Shown here piece by piece: positions 1 to 9,012 of a DNA stretch of 64,000 bases; position 1 is the first letter of the stretch, and each line of letters begins with the position of its first letter. The notes beneath the pieces were generated by a model. It saw only the letters and a program-made list of their open reading frames with translations. It had not been told where the DNA came from and searched no databases. The position numbers and the translations under genes were made by a program. The DNA is from Bacteroidaceae bacterium. GTDB lineage: Bacteria > Bacteroidota > Bacteroidia > Bacteroidales > Bacteroidaceae. The stretch lies in the NCBI GenBank assembly GCA_017965425.1, contig JAGCPY010000007.1, positions 90,494 to 154,493 on the forward strand. The letters are read 5' to 3'.

Positions 1-6
1 ATTGCC

Positions 7-14
7 TATTTTTG
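7..14 (+). promoter_or_regulatory. -7 box TATTTTTG, leaderless-type promoter
   Basis: The box matches the Bacteroidota -7 consensus TAnnTTTG and ends 4 bp before the ATG at 19. Transcription would be expected to start at or next to the start codon. The -33 region lies outside the window. Confidence 0.5.
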
Positions 15-18
15 CACC

Positions 19-330
19 ATGATTCTCTATAATACCACTTATCAGATGCCCGAAGCCGATGCCCGCGACTTCGTCATTTGGGTGCATCAGGTGATGTTGC
101 CACGCGTCAACGAGTTCGGGCACATGAAGCACGGACGCCTCTCGCGCATCCTCTCTCATAAGGAAGAAGGCACCGAATGCTTTGCGCTCCAATTTGAAGT
201 GGAGAGCACGGCACGTCTCCACTATTGGTTCGTCAAGCAGGGTAAACTATTGGGCGAAGAGATGCTGAAGACTTTCGGAAACAGGGTCATCGGCTTTTCG
301 ACCATGATGGAGGTGATAGATGGAGAGTGA
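19..330 (+). CDS. DUF4286 family protein
   Basis: This is a 103-residue protein with no signal peptide or membrane segment. It matches the small DUF4286 family of Bacteroidota, whose biochemical role is unknown. I assign it from the start '[10 protein letters not shown]', the length, and its position directly upstream of ruvC, which is a usual arrangement in this phylum. Its 3' end overlaps ruvC by 11 bp, so the two are probably translationally coupled. A TATTTTTG -7 promoter box lies at 7-14, only 4 bp before the ATG, so the mRNA may have almost no leader. The family call rests on recognition of the sequence, not on a search. Confidence 0.8.
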   Translation: MILYNTTYQMPEADARDFVIWVHQVMLPRVNEFGHMKHGRLSRILSHKEEGTECFALQFEVESTARLHYWFVKQGKLLGEEMLKTFGNRVIGFSTMMEVIDGE

Positions 331-883
331 ACGCATTATACTGGGCATCGACCCCGGCACCACCATCATGGGCTATGGCGTCATCAAGACCTGTGGCAAA
401 CGAGCAGAGATGATGGCGATGGGCGTGATTGACCTTCGCAAATACGCCGACCATTACCTCAAACTCGGACGTATCTTTGAACGCATCACGGGAATCATCG
501 AGAGCTATCTGCCCGATGAAGTGGCCATTGAGGCACCGTTCTTCGGCAAGAATGTCCAATCCATGCTGAAGCTCGGACGTGCACAGGGCGTGGCTATGGC
601 TGCCGCCATCAGTCGTCAGGTGCCTATCAAGGAGTATGCTCCTATGCAGATCAAGATGGCCATCACAGGACAAGGCTCGGCATCGAAAGAACAAGTGGCC
701 TATATGCTGCGCCAGATGCTGAAGATTCCTGAAGACGCCATGTTGCCTTGGCTGGACGCGACAGACGGATTGGCTGCTGCCTACTGTCATTTCATCGAGA
801 GCTCACGCCCAACCTCGTTAGGGAAAGCCAAGAATTGGAAAGAGTTTGCACGCCAAAATAAAGACAAGATTCATGGAATGTAA
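320..883 (+). CDS. ruvC: Holliday junction resolvase RuvC
   Basis: RuvC is the endonuclease that cuts Holliday junctions made by RuvAB during homologous recombination. The 187 residues are the usual family length. The RNase H-like catalytic acids are all visible: D11 in '[12 protein letters not shown]', E71 in '[10 protein letters not shown]', and D146/D149 in '[13 protein letters not shown]'. The start is the ATG inside the 3' end of the DUF4286 gene, and the 3' end overlaps the following ATPase gene. The compact overlapping trio suggests one transcript, although the ATPase has no known link to recombination. Confidence 0.97.
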   Translation: MESERIILGIDPGTTIMGYGVIKTCGKRAEMMAMGVIDLRKYADHYLKLGRIFERITGIIESYLPDEVAIEAPFFGKNVQSMLKLGRAQGVAMAAAISRQVPIKEYAPMQIKMAITGQGSASKEQVAYMLRQMLKIPEDAMLPWLDATDGLAAAYCHFIESSRPTSLGKAKNWKEFARQNKDKIHGM

Positions 884-2306
884 GCCACTGATTTCCATTC
901 GTAATGGCGTTCCTCGCCATCCTGATTTCCGCATGAGGGAACCTGTGAACCTCAACATTCAGCAAGGTGAACAGGTGGCCATCATCGGGCCTAATGCTGC
1001 CGGCAAGACTCGGCTCGTGGAAATACTCACGGGACGATGGCCGCTACTCAGCACGGGCGAAATCAGCTACCACTTTCCCAACGCTCTACATCGGTTAGCG
1101 AGCGAGAACATCCGTCAGCTCTCTTTCCGTGACTCCTACGGCGACAGCGACCAAAGCTATTATCTTCAACAACGCTGGAACCAGCACGATATCGACGATG
1201 CCACACCCACCGTCGGTCAACTGCTCAAAGCTGTGAACGCAGACGAGGAACTGCGCGCACAACTCTACACGCTCTTCCAACTGGAACCGATGTTGGACAA
1301 ATACATCATCAGCCTCTCCAGCGGCGAACTGCGCAAGTTCCAGCTCACACGGACGCTGCTGACGGCACCCCGTCTGCTGATTCTTGACAACCCATTTATT
1401 GGATTAGATGTACACGCGCGCGAATTGTTGCGAAATCTGCTGGACAAACTGGTGCACGAAACCGACCTGCACCTTATTCTCGTCGTTACGCGAACACAGG
1501 ACATTCCCTTGTTTGTCAACCGCATCATTCGCGTGGAAGGTCTTCGAGTCATTGCCCAAGAGGACGACCAGCCTCATGAACCTCAAAAGACGCTGAAATC
1601 TCAATGTCCACAGAAGAACCTCCCCTCCTCCACCCCACCCATCCTCCGTTTCTCAAACGTCACCATCCGCTACGGCTCACACGTCATCCTGAAAGACCTC
1701 AGCTGGACCGTTCACCGTGGAGAGCGATGGGCGTTGTCGGGTGTGAATGGTTCTGGAAAGAGCACGCTCCTCAGCCTCGTATGTGCAGACAATCCACAGG
1801 CATACGCTTGTGACATTGAGCTATTTGGCAAGCGTCGGGGAACAGGAGAAAGCATCTGGGACATCAAACGTCATATCGGGTACGTCAGTCCCGAAATGCA
1901 CCGAGCTTACATGAAGGACTTGCCTGCCATAGACATTGTGGCCAGTGGGTTGCATGACAGTGTTGGTCTCTACGTCCGGCCACGTCCCGAACAGCGACAG
2001 ACGTGCATCGAATGGATGGAACGACTGGGCATAGCAAACTTGGCCGACCGCACTTTCCTACGTCTCAGCAGTGGTGAACAGCGATTATGTCTGCTGGCGC
2101 GTGCGTTCGTGAAAACGCCTGACCTGCTGATTCTTGACGAACCTTTCCATGGTCTTGATGACGAGAACCGCCTGCTCGTCACTGCTCTCATCGAAGCATA
2201 TTGCCGTCGCCAGGATGTCACCCTCATCATCGTTTCTCATTATGAAGATGAACTGCCGGCTTGCATCACTCATCGTCTGGAACTTCAGAAGCCTGAATGC
2301 AGCTGA
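873..2306 (+). CDS. ModF/PhrA-like tandem ABC ATPase
   Basis: A soluble protein with two ABC nucleotide-binding domains and no membrane segments, resembling E. coli ModF (about 490 residues), a molybdate-linked ATPase of unclear function. I start it at the ATG at 873 (477 residues), which overlaps ruvC by 11 bp; an in-frame ATG at 846 would add nine residues. Domain 1 has Walker A at 39-46, signature LSSGE at 148-152 and Walker B ending D172-N173, where the catalytic Glu is replaced by Asn and no H-switch His follows. Domain 2 has Walker A at 290-298, LSSGE near 399-402, LILDEP with E423, and a His switch. Only the second site therefore looks hydrolytically complete. The substrate cannot be inferred here: no modABC genes are nearby. 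Confidence 0.85.
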   Translation: MECKPLISIRNGVPRHPDFRMREPVNLNIQQGEQVAIIGPNAAGKTRLVEILTGRWPLLSTGEISYHFPNALHRLASENIRQLSFRDSYGDSDQSYYLQQRWNQHDIDDATPTVGQLLKAVNADEELRAQLYTLFQLEPMLDKYIISLSSGELRKFQLTRTLLTAPRLLILDNPFIGLDVHARELLRNLLDKLVHETDLHLILVVTRTQDIPLFVNRIIRVEGLRVIAQEDDQPHEPQKTLKSQCPQKNLPSSTPPILRFSNVTIRYGSHVILKDLSWTVHRGERWALSGVNGSGKSTLLSLVCADNPQAYACDIELFGKRRGTGESIWDIKRHIGYVSPEMHRAYMKDLPAIDIVASGLHDSVGLYVRPRPEQRQTCIEWMERLGIANLADRTFLRLSSGEQRLCLLARAFVKTPDLLILDEPFHGLDDENRLLVTALIEAYCRRQDVTLIIVSHYEDELPACITHRLELQKPECS

Positions 2307-2332
2307 CGTCCGCCACACATGTTTTTCGTCTA

Positions 2333-2648
2333 AAATCCCTCAATCCCTCACCGTTTACGATAATCAGCTGAAAGAAAGCAGCTTGCAGGTGAGGGATTGG
2401 TGAGGGATTGGTGAGGGATGGTGAGGGATGAAGCATGAATGTCAGAAAAAAAGAAATCCCTCACCATCCCTCACCTATTCCTCACCAATCCCTCACCTGT
2501 AAATCACTGAATGACAATCCTGTAGCACAAACGGTGAGGGATTGAGGGTTTTTCGCCCTAAAATACATGTATGGGGGGAGTGATGAACCGAGTTTTGACA
2601 ATCTGATTGGAACGTGTACACCTTACTTGCGGAAGGTGTACACGTTCC
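2333..2648. repeat. Convergent-gap element copy 1 (nested inverted repeat plus GTGTACAC hairpin)
   Basis: Outer boxes (CCCTCAATCCCTCACC at the left, its complement at 2533-2548) are each separated by exactly 35 bp from inner arrays of GGTGAGGGAT boxes. The left inner boxes start at 2388, 2399, 2410 and 2420. The two inner arrays are complementary around a short loop. The two 35-bp stretches (2353-2387 and 2498-2532) are not complementary to each other. Sixty bp after the outer box comes a perfect 16-bp hairpin, GGAACGTGTACACCTT at 2609-2624 with its complement at 2633-2648. The copy lies between the convergent ATPase and yebC genes. A further 11-bp stem (GTGTGCACTTT, 2767-2777 with 2785-2795) sits just before the yebC stop. 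Nothing else is visible in the 2307-2824 gap. Confidence 0.9.
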
Positions 2649-2824
2649 TGACCATCAGTGTGTACCAGGTCATGTTTTGCGCTGCTCCAGACGGTTGTAT
2701 CCAGATGGATTCGACGTCAAAATGGCTGTTCTAAGACATAAAACATGCACATCTTGAATAAAAAACGTGTGCACTTTGCAGGTGAAAGTGCACACATCGT
2801 CAACAGCAGGTATTGTTGTTCCCG

Positions 2825-3553
2825 CTATTCTTCCGGTTTCATATTGGTGTAAACCGTTTGCACGTCATCAAATTCTTCCAGACGTTCCACCATCTTGTTC
2901 AAGCTTTCGCGCTGCTCAGGTGTGACGTCCTTGAGGTCATTGGGGATATAGGTGAACTCACCGCCCACTTCCTCGAATCCACTCTCTTCCAGGTGCTTCT
3001 GGATAGCGCCATAGGATTTTGGATCGCCGTAAATGGTCAGCGTGCCTTCTTCCTCATCCTCGTCGTATTCGTCTTCAACGCCGTAGTCAATGAGATCCAG
3101 AATCAGCTCGTCCATGTCTATGCCGTCCTTCTTCTTGAACGTGAAGACACACTTGTGGTCGAACAGGAAAGCGAGGCTTCCCATCGTACCCAGATTGCCT
3201 CCGAATTTGTTGAAGACGCTGCGGACGTCAGCAACTGTGCGTGTAGGATTGTCCGTGAGCGTATCGACGAAGACGGCAATGCCGTGAGGTCCATAACCCT
3301 CATAGGTCATTCCCTTGTACTCGCTCTGGTCTTTTCCCATCGCGTTTTTGATGGCACGATCAATGTTGTCCTTCGGCATGTTCTCACGCTTGCAAGTAGC
3401 GATGATGCCACGCAGTGTTGGGTTCATGTCGGGATCTGGCCCACCAGCCTTGACGGCGATGGCAATCTGCTTGCCCAGCTTGGTGAATGTCTTTGCCATG
3501 TGGCCCCAACGCTTCAGTTTGGCGGCCTTGCGGTATTCAAATGCTCTTCCCAT
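2825..3553 (-). CDS. YebC/PmpR (TACO1) family protein
   Basis: YebC-family proteins were long called transcriptional regulators; members of the TACO1/YebC group are now linked to relief of ribosome stalling at proline runs. The 242-residue protein starts 'MGRAFEYRKAAKLKRWGHMA' and has the conserved 'PTLRGIIATCKRENMP' region, the family's typical three-domain length and an acidic stretch near 175-190. It lies 148 bp downstream of pheT with a GC-rich palindromic repeat between them, so co-transcription with pheT is plausible. No signal peptide is present. Confidence 0.93.
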   Translation of the reverse strand: MGRAFEYRKAAKLKRWGHMAKTFTKLGKQIAIAVKAGGPDPDMNPTLRGIIATCKRENMPKDNIDRAIKNAMGKDQSEYKGMTYEGYGPHGIAVFVDTLTDNPTRTVADVRSVFNKFGGNLGTMGSLAFLFDHKCVFTFKKKDGIDMDELILDLIDYGVEDEYDEDEEEGTLTIYGDPKSYGAIQKHLEESGFEEVGGEFTYIPNDLKDVTPEQRESLNKMVERLEEFDDVQTVYTNMKPEE

Positions 3554-3578
3554 AACGATTAGAACTGCGGACCTTCCT

Positions 3579-3701
3579 CCTGCCCCTCCCTTGTAGGGCG
3601 CAGAGTAGAATCCTTTGAGTTTTTATAAGTTATTAATGATATGATTATTAATATTTGAAAGTGACTACTCCTTCCCTTCAAGGGAGGGCGGGTGGAGGGG
3701 C
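3579..3701. repeat. GC-rich palindromic repeat (ACCCCTCCC type), copy 1
   Basis: A left arm containing CCCCTCCCTTGTAGGG and a right arm containing CTTCCCTTCAAGGGAGGG flank about 65 bp of AT-rich sequence. The arms can pair with each other and internally. The right arm ends next to the pheT stop codon. It is a more diverged relative of the copies at 16721 and 19117 and lies between two co-oriented genes. Confidence 0.75.
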
Positions 3702-6209
3702 CTATCTCAACTCTGCATTAAGTTGTTTTGTCAGATTCTGAATCAGTTTCTGCATGATGCTGTCGATGGCCTTGTCATTGAGCGTCTTGGTTTCGTCTTG
3801 AAGGATGAAATTGACAGCGTATGATTTCTTGCCGGCAGGAAGATTCTTTCCTTCATAGACATCGAAGAGACGCACTTCCTTGAGGAGCTTGCGTTCTGTC
3901 TGATAAGCGATGGACTCGATGCGGGCGAACTCCACACTCTTGTCAACCAGCAAGGCGAGATCACGGCTGACAGCAGGGAATTTGGGCAACTCTGTATAGC
4001 TGACTTTCTCCTTGCGAATCAATTTCATCACTTGCTGCCAGGCGATATCGGCGAAATAGACTTCCGTCGGGATGTCGAAAGCCACCTGCAACCGCTTGGC
4101 CACAATACCCAGCTGTGCAATCACCTTACCACCACGATTTTCAATGAGAATGCTCTTCGAGAAAACATCGTTGGTTCCTTCCTTGAACACAAGTGCTCCG
4201 AAGGGAACGCCAAGACGCTGGAGAATATTCATCACATGTGCTTTCAGGACAAAGAATGATTGGTCTTCGTCTGGATGTGCCCAAGAACCGCTTGTGCGCT
4301 TGCCTGTAATCCACAGACCAAGATGATAGTCTTCGCTATAGGCATCGAGCACATGCTTGATCACTTCGGGATCACGGCTGGAACTAACACCTGGTATGAT
4401 GTCCGGGCACTTCTTGTCGGCATGGAAATAATAGCAGTTGCCAAATTCAAAGAACTGCACATCACCCCGACGGCGGTTGACGTTGCGGCTGATGCTTTCC
4501 AAACCACCAAACAACAATGTCTGACGCAGGACGCTCAAGTCTTGGCTCAACGGATTCAGCAAACGAACACAATGCTCGGCGGGGTAAGAAGAAAGGTTCT
4601 CGTAGTAGGCACTCTTCTGCAAAGAGTTGTTCAAGATTTCATTGAACCCAGCACCTGCAAGTTGTTCGGCTACAATGTTCTGTAGCTTATGGCTTTTATC
4701 TGGTTCACCTTTCACGGACAGGGCCGAATTGATGGACATCGGTATTTCAACATTGTTGTAGCCATAGATGCGCAAGATGTCTTCCACCACATCGCAAGGA
4801 CGTTGTACATCGACACGATAGGCAGGCACCGAGAGCTGCAAACCACCATCATCCTCGGCCTCAATCTTCATTTCAAGTGAAGCCACAATGCTCTTGATGA
4901 CATCGACAGGAATATGCTGACCAATGAGTCTATCCACATAATCGAAACGAAGGTTGACAGGGAAATCCTTGATGGGTTCGGGATAGACATCCACGATTTC
5001 CATCGAGACTTTGCCACCAGCCAACTCCTGACACATCTTGGCCGCCAGCTTTAAGGCATATATCTGACCATTCGGATCGATACCACGCTCGAAGCGGAAG
5101 CTGGCGTCTGTCTGAAGACCATGACGACGTGCACTCTTGCGAATCCAAGTGGGATTGAAATAAGCACTTTCGAGCAAGACATTCTTTGTCGTCTCATAAG
5201 TGCCACTGCCTTTTCCTCCATAGACACCGCCGATGCACATAGGAGCCTCGGTATTGCAAATCATCAGATCATGCTCACTAAGTTTGCGGTCAACTCCATC
5301 AAGCGTCTGGAACGGAGTCCCCTCTGGCATGGTCTTCACGATAACTTCTTTGCCCACAATCATGTCTGCATCGAAGCAATGCAAAGGCTGACCAAAAGCC
5401 ATCATCACATAATTCGTGATGTCCACGATATTGTTGATTGGACGCAAACCAATGGTTGTCAGATGTTCTTGCAGCCATTTAGGACTCTCTTTCACTTCAC
5501 AATCCGTTACCGTAACGGCTGCATAGCGAGGACATGCCTCGGTGTTCTCTACACGAATGGGGATTTGCAAGTTGTGGTTATCGACTTTGAAATCTTCGAC
5601 TGTTGGACGATGCAAAGCCGTCTTGTAACCATTCTGTAAAAGCCAAGCATAGAGGTCACGGGCAACCCCGTAATGCGAACATGCGTCTGCACGGTTAGCC
5701 GTGATATCTACTTCTATCAGATAATCACTTTCCAGCCCGTAGTATTCAGCGGCTTTCTGACCAACGGGCGTCTCTGCGGGCAAGACAATAATGCCGCTAT
5801 GATCTGTGCCGATGCCAATCTCATCCTCGGCACAAATCATGCCATTGGACTCGATGCCACGTAATTTGCTTTTCTTGATGACGAACTCCTGATCACCATC
5901 ATACAACTTAGTTCCCAGCGTTGCCACGATGACTTTCTGGCCAGCAGCTACGTTAGGTGCTCCACAGACAATCTGTTGGACTTCGCCTGTTCCAACATCG
6001 ACCGTGCAAACATGCATGTGATCGCTATTAGGATGAGGCTCACACGTGAGGACATGTCCCACAACAAGGCCCTCCAATCCACCACGAATACTTTGTACCT
6101 CTTCCACGCCATCAACTTCTAATCCAATGGAAGTCAAGGCAGCAGCTACTTCATGAGCCGTCAACTCCGTATCAACATATTCACGGAGCCATTTATAGGA
6201 AATATTCAT
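3702..6209 (-). CDS. pheT: Phenylalanine-tRNA ligase beta subunit
   Basis: This is the beta chain of the alpha2-beta2 enzyme that charges tRNA-Phe, acting in the cytoplasm. The 835 residues carry, in order, the EMAP-II-like tRNA-binding domain (about 40-155, 'VVGHVLTCEPHPNSDHMHVC'), the B3/B4 editing region, the B5 domain, the catalytic-like core ('RRGDVQFFEFGNCYY') and the C-terminal anticodon-binding FDX-ACB domain ('YTELPKFPAVSRDLALLVDK'). The length is complete. pheS is not in the window. A -7 box lies 31 bp upstream of the start codon. Confidence 0.97.
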   Translation of the reverse strand: MNISYKWLREYVDTELTAHEVAAALTSIGLEVDGVEEVQSIRGGLEGLVVGHVLTCEPHPNSDHMHVCTVDVGTGEVQQIVCGAPNVAAGQKVIVATLGTKLYDGDQEFVIKKSKLRGIESNGMICAEDEIGIGTDHSGIIVLPAETPVGQKAAEYYGLESDYLIEVDITANRADACSHYGVARDLYAWLLQNGYKTALHRPTVEDFKVDNHNLQIPIRVENTEACPRYAAVTVTDCEVKESPKWLQEHLTTIGLRPINNIVDITNYVMMAFGQPLHCFDADMIVGKEVIVKTMPEGTPFQTLDGVDRKLSEHDLMICNTEAPMCIGGVYGGKGSGTYETTKNVLLESAYFNPTWIRKSARRHGLQTDASFRFERGIDPNGQIYALKLAAKMCQELAGGKVSMEIVDVYPEPIKDFPVNLRFDYVDRLIGQHIPVDVIKSIVASLEMKIEAEDDGGLQLSVPAYRVDVQRPCDVVEDILRIYGYNNVEIPMSINSALSVKGEPDKSHKLQNIVAEQLAGAGFNEILNNSLQKSAYYENLSSYPAEHCVRLLNPLSQDLSVLRQTLLFGGLESISRNVNRRRGDVQFFEFGNCYYFHADKKCPDIIPGVSSSRDPEVIKHVLDAYSEDYHLGLWITGKRTSGSWAHPDEDQSFFVLKAHVMNILQRLGVPFGALVFKEGTNDVFSKSILIENRGGKVIAQLGIVAKRLQVAFDIPTEVYFADIAWQQVMKLIRKEKVSYTELPKFPAVSRDLALLVDKSVEFARIESIAYQTERKLLKEVRLFDVYEGKNLPAGKKSYAVNFILQDETKTLNDKAIDSIMQKLIQNLTKQLNAELR

Positions 6210-6239
6210 ACTTTATAGGTTGTTTTTCTATTTTGCGCG

Positions 6240-6247
6240 CAAAAATA
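6240..6247 (-). promoter_or_regulatory. -7 box of the pheT promoter
   Basis: TATTTTTG read on the minus strand, 31 bp upstream of the pheT ATG. It matches the TAnnTTTG consensus; no clear -33 box is seen. Confidence 0.55.
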
Positions 6248-6333
6248 CAAAAAACTTTGCACTTTTCACGGCTATACATCACTTTTTTTATGGAAGACAC
6301 CTTAATATAATGACTTTTACTCCTGTTTCGTTT

Positions 6334-7185
6334 TCATTTTGCCATATATTTCTCACCGTCTTGGATATAGACACCATTGTCTGGCTTGGCATTGAGCCGA
6401 CGACCATTCATGTCGTAGATGGCAGCAGAGCGAGAGGCCGTTTCTGCTGCCGGCGCTTCGGTGCGAGTCTCTACGTCGGTAAGGCTCTTATACTCCGCAA
6501 TAGCCTTCTTGAGCTGTGCCTGATATCCTTCGGTACATACGACATTGGCAAACATCGTAGCAGCCAGGAGCAGCGAAGCATCGGTGTCGGTCTTCCAGTG
6601 GTGACCGCAGATCACACGGTTGAGAGCATATTCTTGAGCACGCAGCATGATTTCCGTGGTATATTCCGGAGCTATCGTACACAATGCCAGGGCGAACATA
6701 TAGCCACGGGAAGAGTGACCGGAAGGATAACTCAAGGTCTTGCCCTCTTCGTCGTCTGTCCATGGCTTCAGCGACTCTTCCTTGAAGGTGAAGAACGGAC
6801 GCAGGCGCTGGTATTTGTTCTTCACTGCCGTATTAGCAATTTGGGCATCCGTGACGGCACGCTCGCACAGCAGAATAATCTCCGGCGTGGTCTCGTAGGT
6901 CAGATTGATGCCGATACATTTGCTCTCGCCAAACACCTCATAGAGCTCTGCCGACTCATCCCAAAGAGCCTGCTGGCTGACTTCCTGGTCCTCTCGCTGT
7001 TCACGTCCCCACTGATAGTAGTAGAAGTCATAGGCGAAAGCGCCACTGGTCAGTGGTGGATATTCCTTGATGAAATCATACTGCTTGGGACGTGTCTGCT
7101 CTGTGAGAAAGCCGTCAGGCCTCTGCCCCCAAATACTCGATGTAGTCAAGACGGTGGCTACAATTGCTAATAATACCTTTTTCAT
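6334..7185 (-). CDS. Secreted class A acid phosphatase (PAP2 superfamily) with C-terminal sorting-type motif
   Basis: This enzyme is likely to release phosphate from organic phosphomonoesters outside the inner membrane. It has a signal peptide (residues 1-20, cleavage after 'SIWG') and all three class A acid phosphatase motifs: K-x6-RP in 'KNKYQRLRP', 'YPSGHSS', and R-x5-H-x3-D in 'NRVICGHHWKTD', with Asn in place of the usual Ser before Arg. The last 30 residues ('YDMNGRRL' to 'GVYIQDGEKYMAK') match the short C-terminal motif seen in three other exported proteins of this window, which resembles a type IX secretion signal. Gene neighbours (pheT, dnaB) are housekeeping and unrelated. Confidence 0.9.
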   Translation of the reverse strand: MKKVLLAIVATVLTTSSIWGQRPDGFLTEQTRPKQYDFIKEYPPLTSGAFAYDFYYYQWGREQREDQEVSQQALWDESAELYEVFGESKCIGINLTYETTPEIILLCERAVTDAQIANTAVKNKYQRLRPFFTFKEESLKPWTDDEEGKTLSYPSGHSSRGYMFALALCTIAPEYTTEIMLRAQEYALNRVICGHHWKTDTDASLLLAATMFANVVCTEGYQAQLKKAIAEYKSLTDVETRTEAPAAETASRSAAIYDMNGRRLNAKPDNGVYIQDGEKYMAK

Positions 7186-7391
7186 TGACTTTAAGTTCTT
7201 TATATTATTGTTAATTCTTATCTAAGTTTCGGATTTCTATTCTTAACTAAGCTGAAACATTGTAAAGTTACTCATCTGTCTGAAACACACGCCCCCGCCC
7301 ATCCGTCCCCCTTATAGGTGAGGGGCTATGGTCATGGACGTATGTGAATCAAGTAGTTAACCTTCTTCAGCAACTTGAATGGCTTATATGT

Positions 7392-8987
7392 TTAGAAAGG
7401 CATATCTCCCATCGAAGGTGGAGGTCCAAAAGGTGTATTCTGGTCATCAGCTGGCGGCAAAGGCTCTCCTCCACCAACAGATTGGCTGGAAGGCAAGGGA
7501 GGGCCATCGGGTACATCGTTGGTGTTGAGGGCAGAACCGAAGGTGATCGTTTCTCCAGGCATGGGAATATAGGCATCTTCATCTGTATCTTGGAAGCGAG
7601 CGTATTCATTCCTGAACTTTAGCCGCACGGTATCCACTGCACCATTACGATGTTTGGCGATGATGAACTCAGCCATACCATGCATATCATGCCCTTTTTC
7701 GTCCTGATAAATCTTATAATACTCTGGACGATGAATGAAACAGACCATATCAGCGTCTTGTTCAATGGCACCCGACTCACGGAGGTCCGAAAGCTGCGGA
7801 CGCTTGCCATCATCACCTTCACGCTTCTCCACGCTGCGGTTCAATTGTGAAAGAGCAATAATAGGTATATTCAACTCTTTGGCCAGACCTTTTAATGAAC
7901 GGCTGATGTTGGAAACTTCCTCTTGACGAGAGCCGAAACTCATGCCAGAGGCATTCATTAACTGGAGATAGTCGATAAGAATGATTTTCACACCATGTTC
8001 ACGAACCAAACGTCGTGCCTTCGTGCGCAATTCAAATACGGAGAGAGAAGGTGTGTCATCCAAGTAGATTGGAGCATCATAAAGTTGGCGGATACGATTA
8101 TCAAGCTGTCCCCATTCATAAGGTTCCAGCTGTCCACTCTTGATTTTGTCGCCCGTGATTTCACAGACATTCACAATCAAACGGTTCACCAACTGCACAT
8201 TGCTCATTTCCAATGAGAACATGGCACATGGAACATGGTTGTCAACAGCAATTTTCTTGGCCATGGAGAGAACGAACGCCGTTTTGCCCATTGCAGGTCG
8301 AGCAGCAATAATAATCAAGTCTGAGTTCTGCCATCCACTTGTCAGTTTGTCTATATGCGGAAAACCGCTGGAAAGACCTGACAAACCATCACGACGCGCG
8401 GCGGCTTTCTGCAATAGCTCGTAGGCTTCATGGATAACAGGATTGATCTGCGTGTAATCCTTTTTCAGGTTCTGCTGTGAAATGGCAAACAGCTTACCTT
8501 CAGCCTCTTGCATGAGATCGTCAACATCAATGGTCGTGTCAAATGCTTTCTGTTGAACTTGACTGGAAAACGTGATAAGCTCACGAGCCAAAGCCTTTTG
8601 TGCAATGATGCGGGCATGATAATCGATGTGGGCAGAAGAGGTCACATTCTGAGACAACTGCATCAAGTAGATCGGTCCGCCTGCATCCTCTAAATGATTG
8701 GTACTTTCCAAATAATCGCGTACCGTCAGGATATCAACAGGTCGCTGTTGAGCATTCAAGGAACGAATCGCATCGAAGAGCAGCTGATGGCGATGATCGT
8801 AGAAGCTTTCTGGACGCAACACCTCACTGACTTGCGAATAGGCATCCTGCTCAATCATGAGCGCTCCCAGCACCGCCTGTTCCATTTCAAGGTTCTGCGG
8901 TTGCGGACGTCCGTAGGCATCTTCAACAGGAGCCGCTGTACGGTTAGTACGGTTGTTGGGTTTTCGGATATTGTTTGTGGTCGGCAT
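7392..8987 (-). CDS. dnaB: Replicative DNA helicase DnaB
   Basis: This is the hexameric helicase that unwinds the replication fork. The 531 residues comprise the N-terminal domain (about 30-135), a linker and a RecA-like core with Walker A 'ARPAMGKT' (GKT at 234-236), 'IILIDYLQLM' as Walker B, and 'HRPEYY' and 'IAKHRNG' regions. A Pro/Gly-rich tail (about 485-531) is probably disordered. No intein interrupts the gene. It starts 25 bp downstream of the kdsB stop and so is probably co-transcribed with kdsB. Confidence 0.97.
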   Translation of the reverse strand: MPTTNNIRKPNNRTNRTAAPVEDAYGRPQPQNLEMEQAVLGALMIEQDAYSQVSEVLRPESFYDHRHQLLFDAIRSLNAQQRPVDILTVRDYLESTNHLEDAGGPIYLMQLSQNVTSSAHIDYHARIIAQKALARELITFSSQVQQKAFDTTIDVDDLMQEAEGKLFAISQQNLKKDYTQINPVIHEAYELLQKAAARRDGLSGLSSGFPHIDKLTSGWQNSDLIIIAARPAMGKTAFVLSMAKKIAVDNHVPCAMFSLEMSNVQLVNRLIVNVCEITGDKIKSGQLEPYEWGQLDNRIRQLYDAPIYLDDTPSLSVFELRTKARRLVREHGVKIILIDYLQLMNASGMSFGSRQEEVSNISRSLKGLAKELNIPIIALSQLNRSVEKREGDDGKRPQLSDLRESGAIEQDADMVCFIHRPEYYKIYQDEKGHDMHGMAEFIIAKHRNGAVDTVRLKFRNEYARFQDTDEDAYIPMPGETITFGSALNTNDVPDGPPLPSSQSVGGGEPLPPADDQNTPFGPPPSMGDMPF

Positions 8988-9012
8988 GAATAGATAAAAT
9001 ACTGTTTACGTC

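Noticed and set aside
2388-2500. CRISPR-like reading of the GGTGAGGGAT boxes with 35-bp intervals
   Set aside because: The boxes are inverted about a centre, each copy has at most two intervals, and no cas genes are present. The intervals between copies are partly similar, unlike acquired spacers.
2333-2648. Insertion sequence or MITE with target duplications
   Set aside because: No transposase frame is present, I could not see flanking direct duplications at any of the five copies, and the strict convergent-gap location does not fit random insertion. A mobile origin is not excluded.
2813-3562. A long + strand open frame over yebC
   Set aside because: It is the antisense shadow of a well-recognised YebC protein and has no homology-like features.
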